NCBI RefSeq assembly: GCF_017743975.1
Contig: NZ_JAGHRC010000001.1
Coordinates: 806,001-870,000 of the forward strand
Source of the DNA: Ruegeria sp. R14_0
Lineage (GTDB): Bacteria > Pseudomonadota > Alphaproteobacteria > Rhodobacterales > Rhodobacteraceae
Length of the DNA stretch: 64,000 nucleotides
Direction: 5' to 3'
Part shown: one piece after another, positions 52,608 to 63,046 of the stretch
Layout: each line of letters starts with the position of its first letter
Numbering within the stretch: position 1 is the first letter of the stretch
Translations under genes and position numbers: made by a program
Notes under the pieces: model-generated
Told to the model about the DNA's origin: nothing
Database searches by the model: none
Seen by the model: only the letters and a program-made list of their open reading frames with translations

Positions 52608-53669
52608 ATGACCCGTACAGTCGTAGAATCAAAAACAAAAACTGCCGTTCTGGGCTTTGACGAGCCGTTCTGTGTCATCGGTGAGCGGATCAACCCGACC
52701 GGCCGCAAGAAACTGGCGGCCGAGCTGGAAGCTGGCGATTTCTCGACCGTCGAGAAAGACGCGCTGGCACAGGTTCTGGCAGGGGCAACCGTTCTGGATA
52801 TCAACGCCGGTGTTGTCTACAACTCGAACCCTAACCCGAACGAGACCGAGCCGCCGCTGATGCGCAAGATCGTTGAGCTGGTGCAGGGTCTGGTCGAAGT
52901 GCCGTTGTGCATTGACTCGTCGGTGCCCGGTGCGTTGGAAGCCGGTCTTGAAGCGGCTGAGGGCCGTCCTCTGCTGAACTCGGTCACTGGCGAAGAAGAG
53001 CGTCTGGAATTGGTTCTGCCGCTGGTCAAAAAGTACAACGTTCCGGTTGTGGCGATCTCGAATGACGATACCGGCATCTCGGAAGATCCCGATGTCCGTT
53101 TCGACGTCGCGAAGAAGATTGTTGAGCGTGCCGCTGATTTCGGCATCCCAGCGCACGACATCGTCGTGGACCCGCTGGTTATGCCCATCGGTGCCATGGC
53201 AACGGCTGGTCAGCAAGTGTTCGCTCTGGTCCGGCGTCTGCGCGAAGAGCTGGGCGTGAACACCACCTGCGGTGCGTCCAACATCTCGTTTGGTCTGCCG
53301 AACCGCCACGGCATCAACAACGCCTTCCTGCCAATGGCCATGGGAGCTGGTATGACGTCCGCGATCATGAACCCGGTGGCTCTGCCGATCACACAGAAAA
53401 AGATCGCAGAAAAGAAAGAGGCCGTTGCAGCAGCTGGCATCATCCTGCCCGAGGGCATGGATGACGAGGCGTTCGTGCAGATGTTCGGTCTGGGTTCGAC
53501 CAAACCGCGCGCTGGCAAGGAAATGGAGGCGATCCGTGCCGCCAACCTGCTGACCAACAACGATGCGCATGGCGGCGAGTGGATCAAGTTCAACAAGTCG
53601 CCAGAAGAGGCCGGGGCTGCTGGTGCAGCGGGTGGCCGTCGCGGCGGTGGACGGCGTCGTCGCGCCTGA
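52608..53669 (+). CDS. Methyltetrahydrofolate:corrinoid methyltransferase (pterin-binding) with Arg-rich tail
   Basis: 353 residues with the pterin-binding TIM barrel: FCVIGERINPTGRKKLAAEL, ATVLDINAGVVYNSNPNPNE, PLCIDSSVPGALEAGL, GRPLLNSVTGEE, VVAISNDDTGIS, DIVVDPLVMPIG and GASNISFGLPNR. This is the MtrH/AcsE/MetH-like class that moves methyl groups between a corrinoid protein and THF. The last 23 residues are a low-complexity Gly/Ala/Arg tail ending GGRRGGGRRRRA, foreign to the fold. A similar tail ends the ASKHA activator gene nearby. A clear terminator follows at 53692. Very regular codon use suggests high expression. Confidence 0.92.
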   Translation: MTRTVVESKTKTAVLGFDEPFCVIGERINPTGRKKLAAELEAGDFSTVEKDALAQVLAGATVLDINAGVVYNSNPNPNETEPPLMRKIVELVQGLVEVPLCIDSSVPGALEAGLEAAEGRPLLNSVTGEEERLELVLPLVKKYNVPVVAISNDDTGISEDPDVRFDVAKKIVERAADFGIPAHDIVVDPLVMPIGAMATAGQQVFALVRRLREELGVNTTCGASNISFGLPNRHGINNAFLPMAMGAGMTSAIMNPVALPITQKKIAEKKEAVAAAGIILPEGMDDEAFVQMFGLGSTKPRAGKEMEAIRAANLLTNNDAHGGEWIKFNKSPEEAGAAGAAGGRRGGGRRRRA

Positions 53670-53691
53670 TCGGCTCACAAGGTTTGACTGT

Positions 53692-53721
53692 AAGGCCGGG
53701 CAGATTTTGCCCGGCCTTTTT
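53692..53721 (+). terminator. Rho-independent terminator of the C1 operon
   Basis: Stem GGCCGGGCA paired with TGCCCGGCC, 5-nt loop, followed by TTTTT, about 25 bp after the methyltransferase stop. It closes the Virulence_fact-MetF-methyltransferase operon. Confidence 0.93.
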
Positions 53722-53800
53722 CATATTGATGCGGATCAACGCCAGCCTCTGATCGCACTGTGATACTCATAACGTATCGCAGCAACGGTCAGGAGAGCAC

Positions 53801-54628
53801 ATGGGCAAGCATTATCCACCTCGGCTGGGAGATGCCGATCTTACCAAGCGACTGAGCAAGAAAGACTACTTCGAGCGTTTGGTCGAGCTACAGGCCCAAT
53901 TGGCGCTGATCCAGCAAGCCTATCTGTTTCACGGCGTCAAAGGCGTTTTGGTCTTTGAAGGCTGGGACGCGGCAGGCAAGGGCGGGACAATCCGCCGGAT
54001 CAGTCAAGCACTTGACCCGCGCAGCTTCAAAGTGTGGCCGATCGGGGCCCCGCGTAATTATTACCTGAACCGCCACTACTTGCTGCGTTTTTGGGAGCGG
54101 TTGCCACCAGAGGGTGCGATCTCGGCCTTTGATCGCAGTTGGTACGGGCGTGTCCTGGTCGAGCGTCTTGAAAACCTGACCCCGGAAGAACGCTGGCGCG
54201 CCGCATACCGAGAAATCAATGATTTCGAGCGGATGGTCGTTGATGACGGCACCCGGATCGTCAAGCTCTTCTTCCATATCTCTTCCGAAGAACAGATGGC
54301 CCGGTTCACCGAGCGTCTGCACAATCCGCTCAAACGGTGGAAACTGACCTACGAGGATTTTCGGAATCGGGAGAAATGGGATGAGACCGAGGTGGCCATT
54401 GATGAAATGCTTGCGCGCACCTCGACCGAAATCGCACCCTGGCACGTGATCCCCGCCAACAACAAAAAATATGCGCGGATCAGAGCGATGGAAACCATTG
54501 TTGATGCGTTTTCACAAGGGCTAGATCTGAGCCCGCAGCATTTGGATATGCGTACGCTAGAGGCTGCGCGCGAAGTAATGACGGTGGATCGGGATCTGAT
54601 CGACAGCTTGCGCGCACGAACCGAATAG
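53801..54628 (+). CDS. ppk2: Polyphosphate kinase 2 family protein
   Basis: 275 residues. The PPK2 core begins KGVLVFEGWDAAGKGGTIRRI (Walker A at 54-62, shortened), continues with SFKVWPIGAPRNYYLNRHYL and the Walker B DRSWYGRVLVERLE (Asp111), and has a lid region with RFTERLHNPLKRWKLTYEDFRN. It moves phosphate between polyphosphate and nucleotides; whether it prefers NDP, NMP or both cannot be decided. AGGAG precedes the ATG. It stands alone between a terminator and tRNA-Gly. Confidence 0.9.
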   Translation: MGKHYPPRLGDADLTKRLSKKDYFERLVELQAQLALIQQAYLFHGVKGVLVFEGWDAAGKGGTIRRISQALDPRSFKVWPIGAPRNYYLNRHYLLRFWERLPPEGAISAFDRSWYGRVLVERLENLTPEERWRAAYREINDFERMVVDDGTRIVKLFFHISSEEQMARFTERLHNPLKRWKLTYEDFRNREKWDETEVAIDEMLARTSTEIAPWHVIPANNKKYARIRAMETIVDAFSQGLDLSPQHLDMRTLEAAREVMTVDRDLIDSLRARTE

Positions 54629-54694
54629 GGCGCGGATACCGCAGATCAGAGCTTGCAGCCCGCGGTGGCGAAATGCTATCCGTTTCCGGCACGG

Positions 54695-54768
54695 GCGGGT
54701 ATGGTGAAAAGGTATCACACGAGCTTCCCAAGCTCTTGTTACGGGTTCGATTCCCGTTACCCGCTCCA
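54695..54768 (+). tRNA. tRNA-Gly (anticodon CCC)
   Basis: A 74-nt tRNA with encoded CCA. Acceptor GCGGGTA pairs with TACCCGC, the anticodon arm CGAGC-TTCCCAA-GCTCT gives anticodon CCC, and the T-loop is GTTCGATTC. It reads GGG codons. The downstream 44 bp before the convergent methyltransferase gene contain nothing recognisable. Confidence 0.95.
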
Positions 54769-54812
54769 GCCGTTTTCTGACATTGATGGACCGCTTTGGT
54801 TGGGCAGATGTG

Positions 54813-55670
54813 CTATGCCGCTCGGCGCGCTTGAAACAGGTTGATCTCGGCCGGGATGTGCACTGCACCTTCGGTCGCAAAGGGGCGAAAGGCCTCGGCC
54901 ACTTTATGCTGAATAGCTGTGACATCTGCGGGTGTGCCGTCGAAATGGTTGATCACGCGAGCCGCTGGGCCGACACGTGTGCACAATCCAGCGCAGTCCA
55001 GCAAAGAGCCCTTGAAATGCAGCGTTACGGGAACCGCTTCGGCGCTCACATCCCAAAGCCCGGTCTTTTCAAGCAACCCGGTCACTCTTTCGCGGTCATG
55101 AAACGCGAGGGGGCCGGGTGCATTTCGGTCAACAATTGGTGGATTTCCAAGGCGTTCCGTGGCAGCTACGTGCGGTAGTTTGAACCAAGGATTGGGACGC
55201 AGCGGCCCCCACGCGGCAAACGTCATCTGACCGCCCGGCTTCAACGCCCGCGCCATGTTGGCAAAGGCGGCAACCGTGTCTTCAAAAAACATAACGCCAA
55301 AGCGCGAGATCAGGACGTCCCGATCCCCTTCGTTGAATGGGTGGGACTGGGCATCGGCGTATTGGAAGGCGATGTTCGGCAGCCCGGCCTCGGACGCCCG
55401 CACCGAGGCGCGATCCAAAAACGGTTGTGAGACATCCGCGGCCAAAACATGGCCTTCTGCGCCAACAGCCTGTGCCGCAGCAATCGAACTGGCACCGGTG
55501 CCGCAGCCAACGTCCAGCACTCGCATGCCGGGCTGCAGCCCGGCGCGGTCCAGTACCAGCTCCAGAACCGGAGACATAAGCTGATCCAGCTTGTCCTCGT
55601 ACGTTAACCATTTCGCGCCGGATGCGGACTTGCCCCAGTATTCGGCCTGTTCTTCGTTTGCGATCTGCAT
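54813..55670 (-). CDS. Class I SAM-dependent methyltransferase
   Basis: 285 residues from ATG 55670 (MQIANEEQAEYWGKSASGAKW). Motif I VLDVGCGTGASSIAAAQAVG, acidic loop VLAADVSQPFLDRA, motif with FQYADAQSHPF and post-motif FGVMFFEDTVAAFANMARAL place it in the Methyltransf_11/25 group that often acts on small molecules or quinones. The substrate is unknown. It starts 24 bp after the corrinoid-activator gene on the same strand, so both are probably one transcript, hinting at a link to C1 metabolism. GGGGGG lies just before the ATG. Confidence 0.86.
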   Translation of the reverse strand: MQIANEEQAEYWGKSASGAKWLTYEDKLDQLMSPVLELVLDRAGLQPGMRVLDVGCGTGASSIAAAQAVGAEGHVLAADVSQPFLDRASVRASEAGLPNIAFQYADAQSHPFNEGDRDVLISRFGVMFFEDTVAAFANMARALKPGGQMTFAAWGPLRPNPWFKLPHVAATERLGNPPIVDRNAPGPLAFHDRERVTGLLEKTGLWDVSAEAVPVTLHFKGSLLDCAGLCTRVGPAARVINHFDGTPADVTAIQHKVAEAFRPFATEGAVHIPAEINLFQARRAA

Positions 55671-55694
55671 GTTGCCCCCCGGTGTTGGGGGCAA

Positions 55695-57737
55695 CTATGA
55701 CCGCCTGCGCCGCCTGCGACCAGTGCTTTCTTCGGACCCGCCGGTGTTGAACGAAGGCGAGGGCAGGGTGACCACCTGCGCCAGCTCCGGGAACGGGTCG
55801 GTCTTGTGCGGGATCGCATTGGCGGCGACGAAGTGGTCCTGGAACTTGGGCTCGATGGCTGTTTCGACCTTGGTGATCTCGCGCACCACGCGTTCGATCT
55901 CGGACCGGGCTGCGATATTGCACAGGGCGATCCGCGCGCCGGTGCCCGCGGCGTTGCCCGCGCTGGTGACCTTATCCAGCGGTGCGTCCGGGATCATGCC
56001 CAGCACCATCGCGTGTTTGGTCGAGATATGTGCGCCAAACGCACCGGCCAGAACGACGCGGTCGACGGTATCGACCTCCATCTCATCCATCAGCAAGCGG
56101 GCACCGGCATAAAGCGCGGATTTGGCAAGCTGAATGGCCCGAATGTCGCCTTGGGTGACGGTGATACGGGGCCCGCCTTCGGCGCTGGCATCGTGGATCA
56201 GATAAGCGTGCGTGCGGCCTTCGGGCACACAGCGGGGGGTGCCGGTCTGTTCGGCCGACCCGATCAATCCGCCTTCGTCCAGCAGCCCTGCGATGCGCAT
56301 TTCGGCGACCGCCTCGATGATGCCCGATCCGCAGATGCCGGTGATACCAGTTGTTGCGACGTCTTGATCAAAGCCTTCCTCGTCCGACCATTTCTCGGAC
56401 CCGATCACGCGGAAGCGGGGTTCCTTGGTGACGGGGTCAATCTCGATACGTTCAATGGCGCCGGGTGCCGCGCGCTGACCGGAACTGATCTGAGCACCCT
56501 CGAATGCTGGGCCGGTAGGCGAAGAGCAGGCCAGAACGCGGCTGGTATTGCCCAGCAGGATTTCGGCGTTAGTGCCCACGTCGACGATCAGAACCAGGTC
56601 TTCGGACTTGCCCGGTTCTTCGGACAAGGCAACCGCGGCACAGTCTGCGCCGACATGGCCCGCGATGCAGGGCAGGATATAGACCTGCGCGCGGGGGTTC
56701 ATGTTGGTCAGGTCCATCTCACGGGCAGGCAGGGACATGCTTTCCGATGTTGCCAGAGCGAAGGGCGCTTGCCCCAGCTCAACCGGATCGAGGCCCAGCA
56801 GCAGGTGGTGCATGACCGGGTTACACACGAAGACCGTTTCCACGATCAACGCGGCGTCGATTCCGGCTTCGTCCGCGATCGAGGTCGTCAGATCGTTGAT
56901 CGCCTCACGCACGGCCTTCGTCATCTCTTGATCACCGCCGGGGTTCATCATGGAATATGACACGCGGCTCATAAGGTCTTCGCCAAAGCGGATCTGGGGG
57001 TTCATCAGGCCCGAGGACGCCTTGACCTCACCGGTTTCCAGATCGGTCAGGTGGGCCGCGATGGTGGTCGAGCCGAGGTCGATGGCCAGACCGTAAAGGC
57101 CTTGTTCGTGCAGTCCCGGCCAGATTTCGACGACTTTCGCCACCTCGTCCTTGTGGCCTTTGTGAACGGCAACCGTGACCTCCCATTTGCCCTTGCGCAG
57201 CACGGGCTGCAACTTGGACATCAGGGACAGGTCTGCAGTAACGGCATCTATGTTCCACTGCTCGCGCAGGGCGCGTTCAAGCCGCTCAAGGTCGCCGGTG
57301 GGCGAGTGCATGTCGGGTTCTTCCACCACCACGAAATACAGCCTTGTTGCCGGGTCCATCGTGATGGCACGTGCAGCGGCGGCCTTGCGAACGACCTGCC
57401 GGTGCACCTGGCTTTCCGGCGGGACGTCGATCACGATGTCGCCCTGAACCGTCGCCTGACAGCCCAGACGACGACCGGGTTTCAGACCGCGCTTGTCGTC
57501 ATAGCGTTGTTCCACCGCGTTCCATTCGCTCAGCGCATCCTCGGAAACGGTGACGCCATGCTTGGGGAACTCACCATAGCTGGGCGTGATCTGACACTTC
57601 GAACAAATGCCACGGCCGCCACAGACCGAATCCAGATCGACGCCCAACTGCCGAGCGGCGGTCAGAACCGGAGTACCCACGGGGAAGTGCCCGCGTTTGC
57701 CCGACGGGGTAAAGACGACAAGGGGGTCGGTGGTCAT
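55695..57737 (-). CDS. Reductive activator of corrinoid proteins (RACo-like ASKHA protein) with Arg-rich tail
   Basis: 680 residues. An N-terminal plant-type [2Fe-2S] ferredoxin domain has Cys39, Cys45, Cys48 and Cys93 (DSVCGGRGICSKCQ; RLGCQA). A linker and middle domain (about 105-200) precede the DUF4445/ASKHA ATPase domain: YGLAIDLGSTTIAAHLTDLE (in part), VLIVDVGTNAEILLGN, CGSGIIEAVAEM, VVLAGAFGAHIS. Such proteins use ATP and an electron to return inactive Co(II) corrinoid to Co(I) on methyltransferase systems. The C terminus is STGRRRRRRS, unlike the fold and echoing the tail of the methyltransferase about 2 kb away. No corrinoid protein is in the window. AGG lies before ATG 57737. Confidence 0.92.
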   Translation of the reverse strand: MTTDPLVVFTPSGKRGHFPVGTPVLTAARQLGVDLDSVCGGRGICSKCQITPSYGEFPKHGVTVSEDALSEWNAVEQRYDDKRGLKPGRRLGCQATVQGDIVIDVPPESQVHRQVVRKAAAARAITMDPATRLYFVVVEEPDMHSPTGDLERLERALREQWNIDAVTADLSLMSKLQPVLRKGKWEVTVAVHKGHKDEVAKVVEIWPGLHEQGLYGLAIDLGSTTIAAHLTDLETGEVKASSGLMNPQIRFGEDLMSRVSYSMMNPGGDQEMTKAVREAINDLTTSIADEAGIDAALIVETVFVCNPVMHHLLLGLDPVELGQAPFALATSESMSLPAREMDLTNMNPRAQVYILPCIAGHVGADCAAVALSEEPGKSEDLVLIVDVGTNAEILLGNTSRVLACSSPTGPAFEGAQISSGQRAAPGAIERIEIDPVTKEPRFRVIGSEKWSDEEGFDQDVATTGITGICGSGIIEAVAEMRIAGLLDEGGLIGSAEQTGTPRCVPEGRTHAYLIHDASAEGGPRITVTQGDIRAIQLAKSALYAGARLLMDEMEVDTVDRVVLAGAFGAHISTKHAMVLGMIPDAPLDKVTSAGNAAGTGARIALCNIAARSEIERVVREITKVETAIEPKFQDHFVAANAIPHKTDPFPELAQVVTLPSPSFNTGGSEESTGRRRRRRS

Positions 57738-57950
57738 GTTAGGCCTGCCTTTTGTATTCGCGCGTATGCCGGGCAAGATATGCGTTTGCGCGCAAAGGGA
57801 AAGCCATTCAGCGGCACGTTTTGTACGTCTTGCGTCGTTTTTTGCGGCGGTATCGGGTCGCAGGGGGAAACTAGTTTAGGTCAGGGGCTTTTCCTTGCCT
57901 TGAATCCATGTAATAGGGTCACCGCCAAACGGGCTTTTGCATGGGGTTAG

Positions 57951-59402
<1,452 letters not shown>

Positions 59403-59423
59403 AGCAACAACGTTTGCAGCGCG

Positions 59424-59455
59424 GCGCCCCAACGCGGGCGCCGTTTTGCTTTTTG
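59424..59455 (+). terminator. Rho-independent terminator after guaB
   Basis: Stem GGCGCCC-CAACGC-GGGCGCC (7 bp) followed by GTTTTGCTTTTT, about 22 bp after the guaB stop. Confidence 0.9.
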
Positions 59456-59489
59456 GCCCGCCAAGGGCGCTACGAGATCGGATTTTTAA

Positions 59490-60647
59490 ATGACACCGGC
59501 AGCACGCGTTCAGGCTTCGATTGAAATCCTAGACCAGATCCTCGCCGGTGCTCCGGTCGAGAAAGCCCTGACCGGTTGGGCGCGGCGCAGCCGGTTTGCA
59601 GGATCGAAAGATCGTGCAGCGGTGCGTGACCATGTGTTTCAGGCACTGCGTTGCAAACGCTCATTTGCGGCACTGGGTGGTTCGGACACGGGGCGCGGGC
59701 TGATGATTGGCGCGCTGCGTGCGGCAGATGAGGCACCGGAAACGATGTTCACTGGGGAACGCCATGCGCCCGAGCCTCTGGTCGAGGCCGATGCGCCACG
59801 CGCGTTTCAGTCAGATGCAGAACGCTGTGATATCCCCGAATGGCTATGGCCGCGCTTTCAGGCGTCGCTCGGCGATCAGGCGGAAGCGGCAGCGCAAGTG
59901 CTGCAAAGTCGCGCGCCGGTGCATCTGCGTGCCAACCTTGCCAAAACGGGCCTGGCCGAAGCAATCGTATCACTCGCCGCCGAAGGGATCAGCGCCGAGG
60001 CGCATCCGGCCTGCGATACAGCCCTGGAAGTCACAGAGGGTGCCCGAAAGATCGCGCAAAGCCGCGCCTACAATGAGGGGTTGGTCGAGTTGCAGGACGC
60101 GGCCAGTCAGGCCGTTGTCGAGGCGCTTGAGTTGCGACCAGGGCTGCGGGTGCTGGACTATTGCGCAGGAGGAGGCGGCAAGTCCCTGGCGCTGGCGGCG
60201 CATCAGGGTGTCCAGGTCTACGCGCATGATGTAAACACCGGGCGCATGCGCGATCTACCAGCGCGGGCAAAGCGGGCCGGGGTGCGCGTCACCTGCCTTG
60301 CGCCTGATGAGGTCGCGAGACATGCGCCTTTCGATATTGTACTGACCGATGCGCCCTGTTCGGGCAGTGGCTCTTGGCGTCGTGCGCCCGCTGGGAAATG
60401 GGCGCTGACCGAAGAGGGGTTGGGCGCGCTGAACGATCTGCAATCTGAGATCATAAGTAAAGCGGCCCATCTGGTCGGGCCGAGTGGCGTTCTGGCCTAC
60501 GCGACCTGCTCGATGCTGGACTGCGAAAACGGTGCCATCATCGACAAGTTCAGGCAGGACAACCCGGACTGGACCGATACGTTTCGAAAAACGTGGCAGG
60601 TGACACACGGTGCCGATGGCTTCTTTTTAGCCCACTTGACGCGATAA
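59490..60647 (+). CDS. RsmB-family rRNA (cytosine-C5) methyltransferase
   Basis: 385 residues. A short N-terminal helical domain (ILDQILAGAPVEKALTGWAR) precedes the m5C methyltransferase fold: RVLDYCAGGGGKSLALAAHQ (SAM), YAHDVNTGRM, FDIVLTDAPCSGSGSWRR (the PCS Cys at about 288) and AYATCSMLDCENG (the TCS Cys at about 340 attacks C6). It resembles RsmB (16S m5C967) but has a reduced N terminus without the full NusB-like domain, so the exact target base is not certain. Confidence 0.85.
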   Translation: MTPAARVQASIEILDQILAGAPVEKALTGWARRSRFAGSKDRAAVRDHVFQALRCKRSFAALGGSDTGRGLMIGALRAADEAPETMFTGERHAPEPLVEADAPRAFQSDAERCDIPEWLWPRFQASLGDQAEAAAQVLQSRAPVHLRANLAKTGLAEAIVSLAAEGISAEAHPACDTALEVTEGARKIAQSRAYNEGLVELQDAASQAVVEALELRPGLRVLDYCAGGGGKSLALAAHQGVQVYAHDVNTGRMRDLPARAKRAGVRVTCLAPDEVARHAPFDIVLTDAPCSGSGSWRRAPAGKWALTEEGLGALNDLQSEIISKAAHLVGPSGVLAYATCSMLDCENGAIIDKFRQDNPDWTDTFRKTWQVTHGADGFFLAHLTR

Positions 60648-60751
60648 CGCATCAGTGAAAAACAACTCAAGGTGGAATTTGCCGCGCCTTTTAAGGGGGC
60701 GTTAACCTTATTTGGGCTGAGTGTGACAACGCCTTTCAATTCGAGTTGTTT

Positions 60752-63046
60752 ATGTCAGAAACTGCTGAGATTTATTCCGAACCCAGTTTTCGAAAAACCC
60801 CCGCGCTGTCGCGCCTTGCCCCGCTGGTTGTTCTGGGTGCGTCGCTGATCTTGATCCCATTTGTGGATCTCCTGCCAACTGTCTGGAACACGGGGCTTGT
60901 GGTTGTTGGTGTTTCATTGCTGGCTACGGCTCTCTTGGTGGTGTTGCGGGGGCAGATTGCCGATTGGTCGGCCCGAACATCTGCCGACGTTATGGCCTTA
61001 TTTGCCGAGCAGGATTTGTTCCCGACGGTGATCGCAACCGGCAATGGCGACATCCTGACTGCGAATTCTCGGGCGCGCGCACAAATCCATGCTTTTCCCG
61101 GCACGCGTCTTGAACACTGCTTGAAATCCATGTTTGCAAATCCTGCGGCCATCTTGCTTCGACTGCAATCCAGCGCTGAAATCCACGGCAAAACGCGGGA
61201 AGATATTGTAACTTTCGCTTCTACGGTCCCGATCTCAGTGTTCAGCGTTGGCCAAAACGTATTTTGTTGGCGTTTCCATTTGGATGAGGAGGGGCAGTGG
61301 GAAGGCGCGGCGATACCGGTGTTGACCGAAGGTCGCAACGGAACGGTTTTGCGAGTCAACGGCGTCGCTGAAACGGTTCTGGGCCGCAGGCCGGACAATC
61401 TGAGCCAGGTGTTCCCAGATGATGTCCCAGCACCGGGAGACATCGCATTGGCCAAGACGGCCTCTGGACAGATGCCGGTGACCATCTCGGAGCTTTCTCA
61501 TTCAGGTACTGTACGGGATCTGCTGGTGCTGCCGCTGAACTCTGCAGGGGCTCAGGGCGGTGACACACGATTTGCCGATTTGCCTGTACCCGTTATGTGG
61601 CTGACGCCCGAGGGCGAGATTTTGGACGCCAACCGCATGGCCACCAAGTTGATCGGAGATGTTTCGCTTGGCGAAACTAATGTCACCAACATCATGCACG
61701 GTCTGGGATACCCGATTCAGGACTGGCTGACCCGCGTCGCCAACCAAGAGGATGCTCCGCCAAGTTCGGAATTTCTGCGTCTCACCCGTCAGGACAAAGA
61801 GGTGTTTTTGCAGGTCACGCTGAACCGTGCCGTGAACAAGGGGCGGGTCTGCCTGATTGCAGTCCTGAACGATGCGACCGAGCTCAAGACGCTTGAAGCC
61901 CAGTTTGTGCAGGGGCAAAAAATGCAGGCGGTCGGGCAGTTGGCTGGCGGCGTGGCGCATGATTTCAACAACCTGCTTACCGCGATTTCTGGCCATTGCG
62001 ACCTATTGCTGCTGCGGCATGATCAGAACGACTCGAACTACGGTGATCTTGTTCAGATTAACCAAAACGCGAACCGGGCGGCGGCTTTGGTCAGTCAGTT
62101 GCTGGCGTTCTCGCGGAAACAGACCCTGCAGCCCGAGGTTCTGGATCTGCGTGACACGATCTCGGACCTCATTCATCTGTTGAACCGGCTGGTTGGCGAA
62201 AAGGTGCGCCTGACGCTTAGCCATGACCCGGTGCTCAAACCTGTGCGTGCCGATAAGAGGCAGCTGGAGCAGGTCTTTATGAACCTTGTGGTGAACGCAC
62301 GGGATGCGATGCCCGAAGGCGGCGAAGTGCGGATTGAGACCGAGGTCGTGTCGCTGAGCGAGCCACTCAGACGCGATCGCGCGACCGTGCCGACGGGTGA
62401 ATTTGTGACCGTCAAGGTCATCGACAGCGGTACCGGAATTCCCGCAGACAAGCTGCAAAAAGTGTTCGAGCCATTCTATACCACCAAGCGCACCGGTGAA
62501 GGCACGGGGCTTGGTCTGTCTACTGTTTATGGCATCGTCAAACAGACCGGCGGTTTCATCTTCGTCGATAGCGTTCAGGGAAAGGGGACCGAGTTTACGG
62601 TTTATTTGCCGGTCTCGGTTGCGTCGCAGACGGTAGATGATGATACCGCCGCGTTGCCCGAAAGCCCAAGCGCCCGGCAGGGAGAAGGCGTCGTTCTGCT
62701 GGTCGAAGATGAAGCGCCCGTTCGTGCCTTTGCGACGCGAGCGTTGCGTTTGAAAGGTTATACCGTACTTGAAGCCGGATCTGCCGAAGAGGCCCTGCAT
62801 CTGCTGGAAGACGGATCATTGAATGTAGATGCGTTTGTCACGGACGTGGTCATGCCGGGCATGGACGGACCGACCTGGGTGCGCAAGGCGATGGAGACGC
62901 GCCCGGATGTGCGGGTGATCTTCATGTCCGGCTACACCGAAGGCGCATTCGGGGATTCGGGGCCAGAGATTTCCAATTCGACCTTCCTGCCCAAGCCGTT
63001 TTCCCTGAATCAGCTGACCGAGGCGGTATTCCAGCAGCTCAACTAG
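60752..63046 (+). CDS. cckA: Hybrid histidine kinase CckA
   Basis: 764 residues. Two membrane helices (about 23-42 and 46-66) precede two PAS-like regions (about 85-190 and 270-385). The HisKA H-box is QLAGGVAHDFNNLLTAISGH (His403), followed by the ATPase boxes NLVVNARDAMP, DSGTGIPADKLQKVFEPFYTTK and GEGTGLGLSTVYGIV. The C-terminal receiver domain has DVVMPGMDGP (Asp698) and a closing FLPKPF. The order and the QLAGG..HDFNN box match CckA, which feeds phosphate through ChpT to CtrA and controls cell cycle or, in roseobacters, motility and gene transfer. ATG 60752 is preferred to an in-frame TTG two codons earlier. Confidence 0.94.
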   Translation: MSETAEIYSEPSFRKTPALSRLAPLVVLGASLILIPFVDLLPTVWNTGLVVVGVSLLATALLVVLRGQIADWSARTSADVMALFAEQDLFPTVIATGNGDILTANSRARAQIHAFPGTRLEHCLKSMFANPAAILLRLQSSAEIHGKTREDIVTFASTVPISVFSVGQNVFCWRFHLDEEGQWEGAAIPVLTEGRNGTVLRVNGVAETVLGRRPDNLSQVFPDDVPAPGDIALAKTASGQMPVTISELSHSGTVRDLLVLPLNSAGAQGGDTRFADLPVPVMWLTPEGEILDANRMATKLIGDVSLGETNVTNIMHGLGYPIQDWLTRVANQEDAPPSSEFLRLTRQDKEVFLQVTLNRAVNKGRVCLIAVLNDATELKTLEAQFVQGQKMQAVGQLAGGVAHDFNNLLTAISGHCDLLLLRHDQNDSNYGDLVQINQNANRAAALVSQLLAFSRKQTLQPEVLDLRDTISDLIHLLNRLVGEKVRLTLSHDPVLKPVRADKRQLEQVFMNLVVNARDAMPEGGEVRIETEVVSLSEPLRRDRATVPTGEFVTVKVIDSGTGIPADKLQKVFEPFYTTKRTGEGTGLGLSTVYGIVKQTGGFIFVDSVQGKGTEFTVYLPVSVASQTVDDDTAALPESPSARQGEGVVLLVEDEAPVRAFATRALRLKGYTVLEAGSAEEALHLLEDGSLNVDAFVTDVVMPGMDGPTWVRKAMETRPDVRVIFMSGYTEGAFGDSGPEISNSTFLPKPFSLNQLTEAVFQQLN

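Noticed and set aside
49995..54628. Ppx/GppA and PPK2 as one polyphosphate operon
   Set aside because: They are on opposite strands, separated by the C1 operon and a terminator. Proximity alone is weak evidence.
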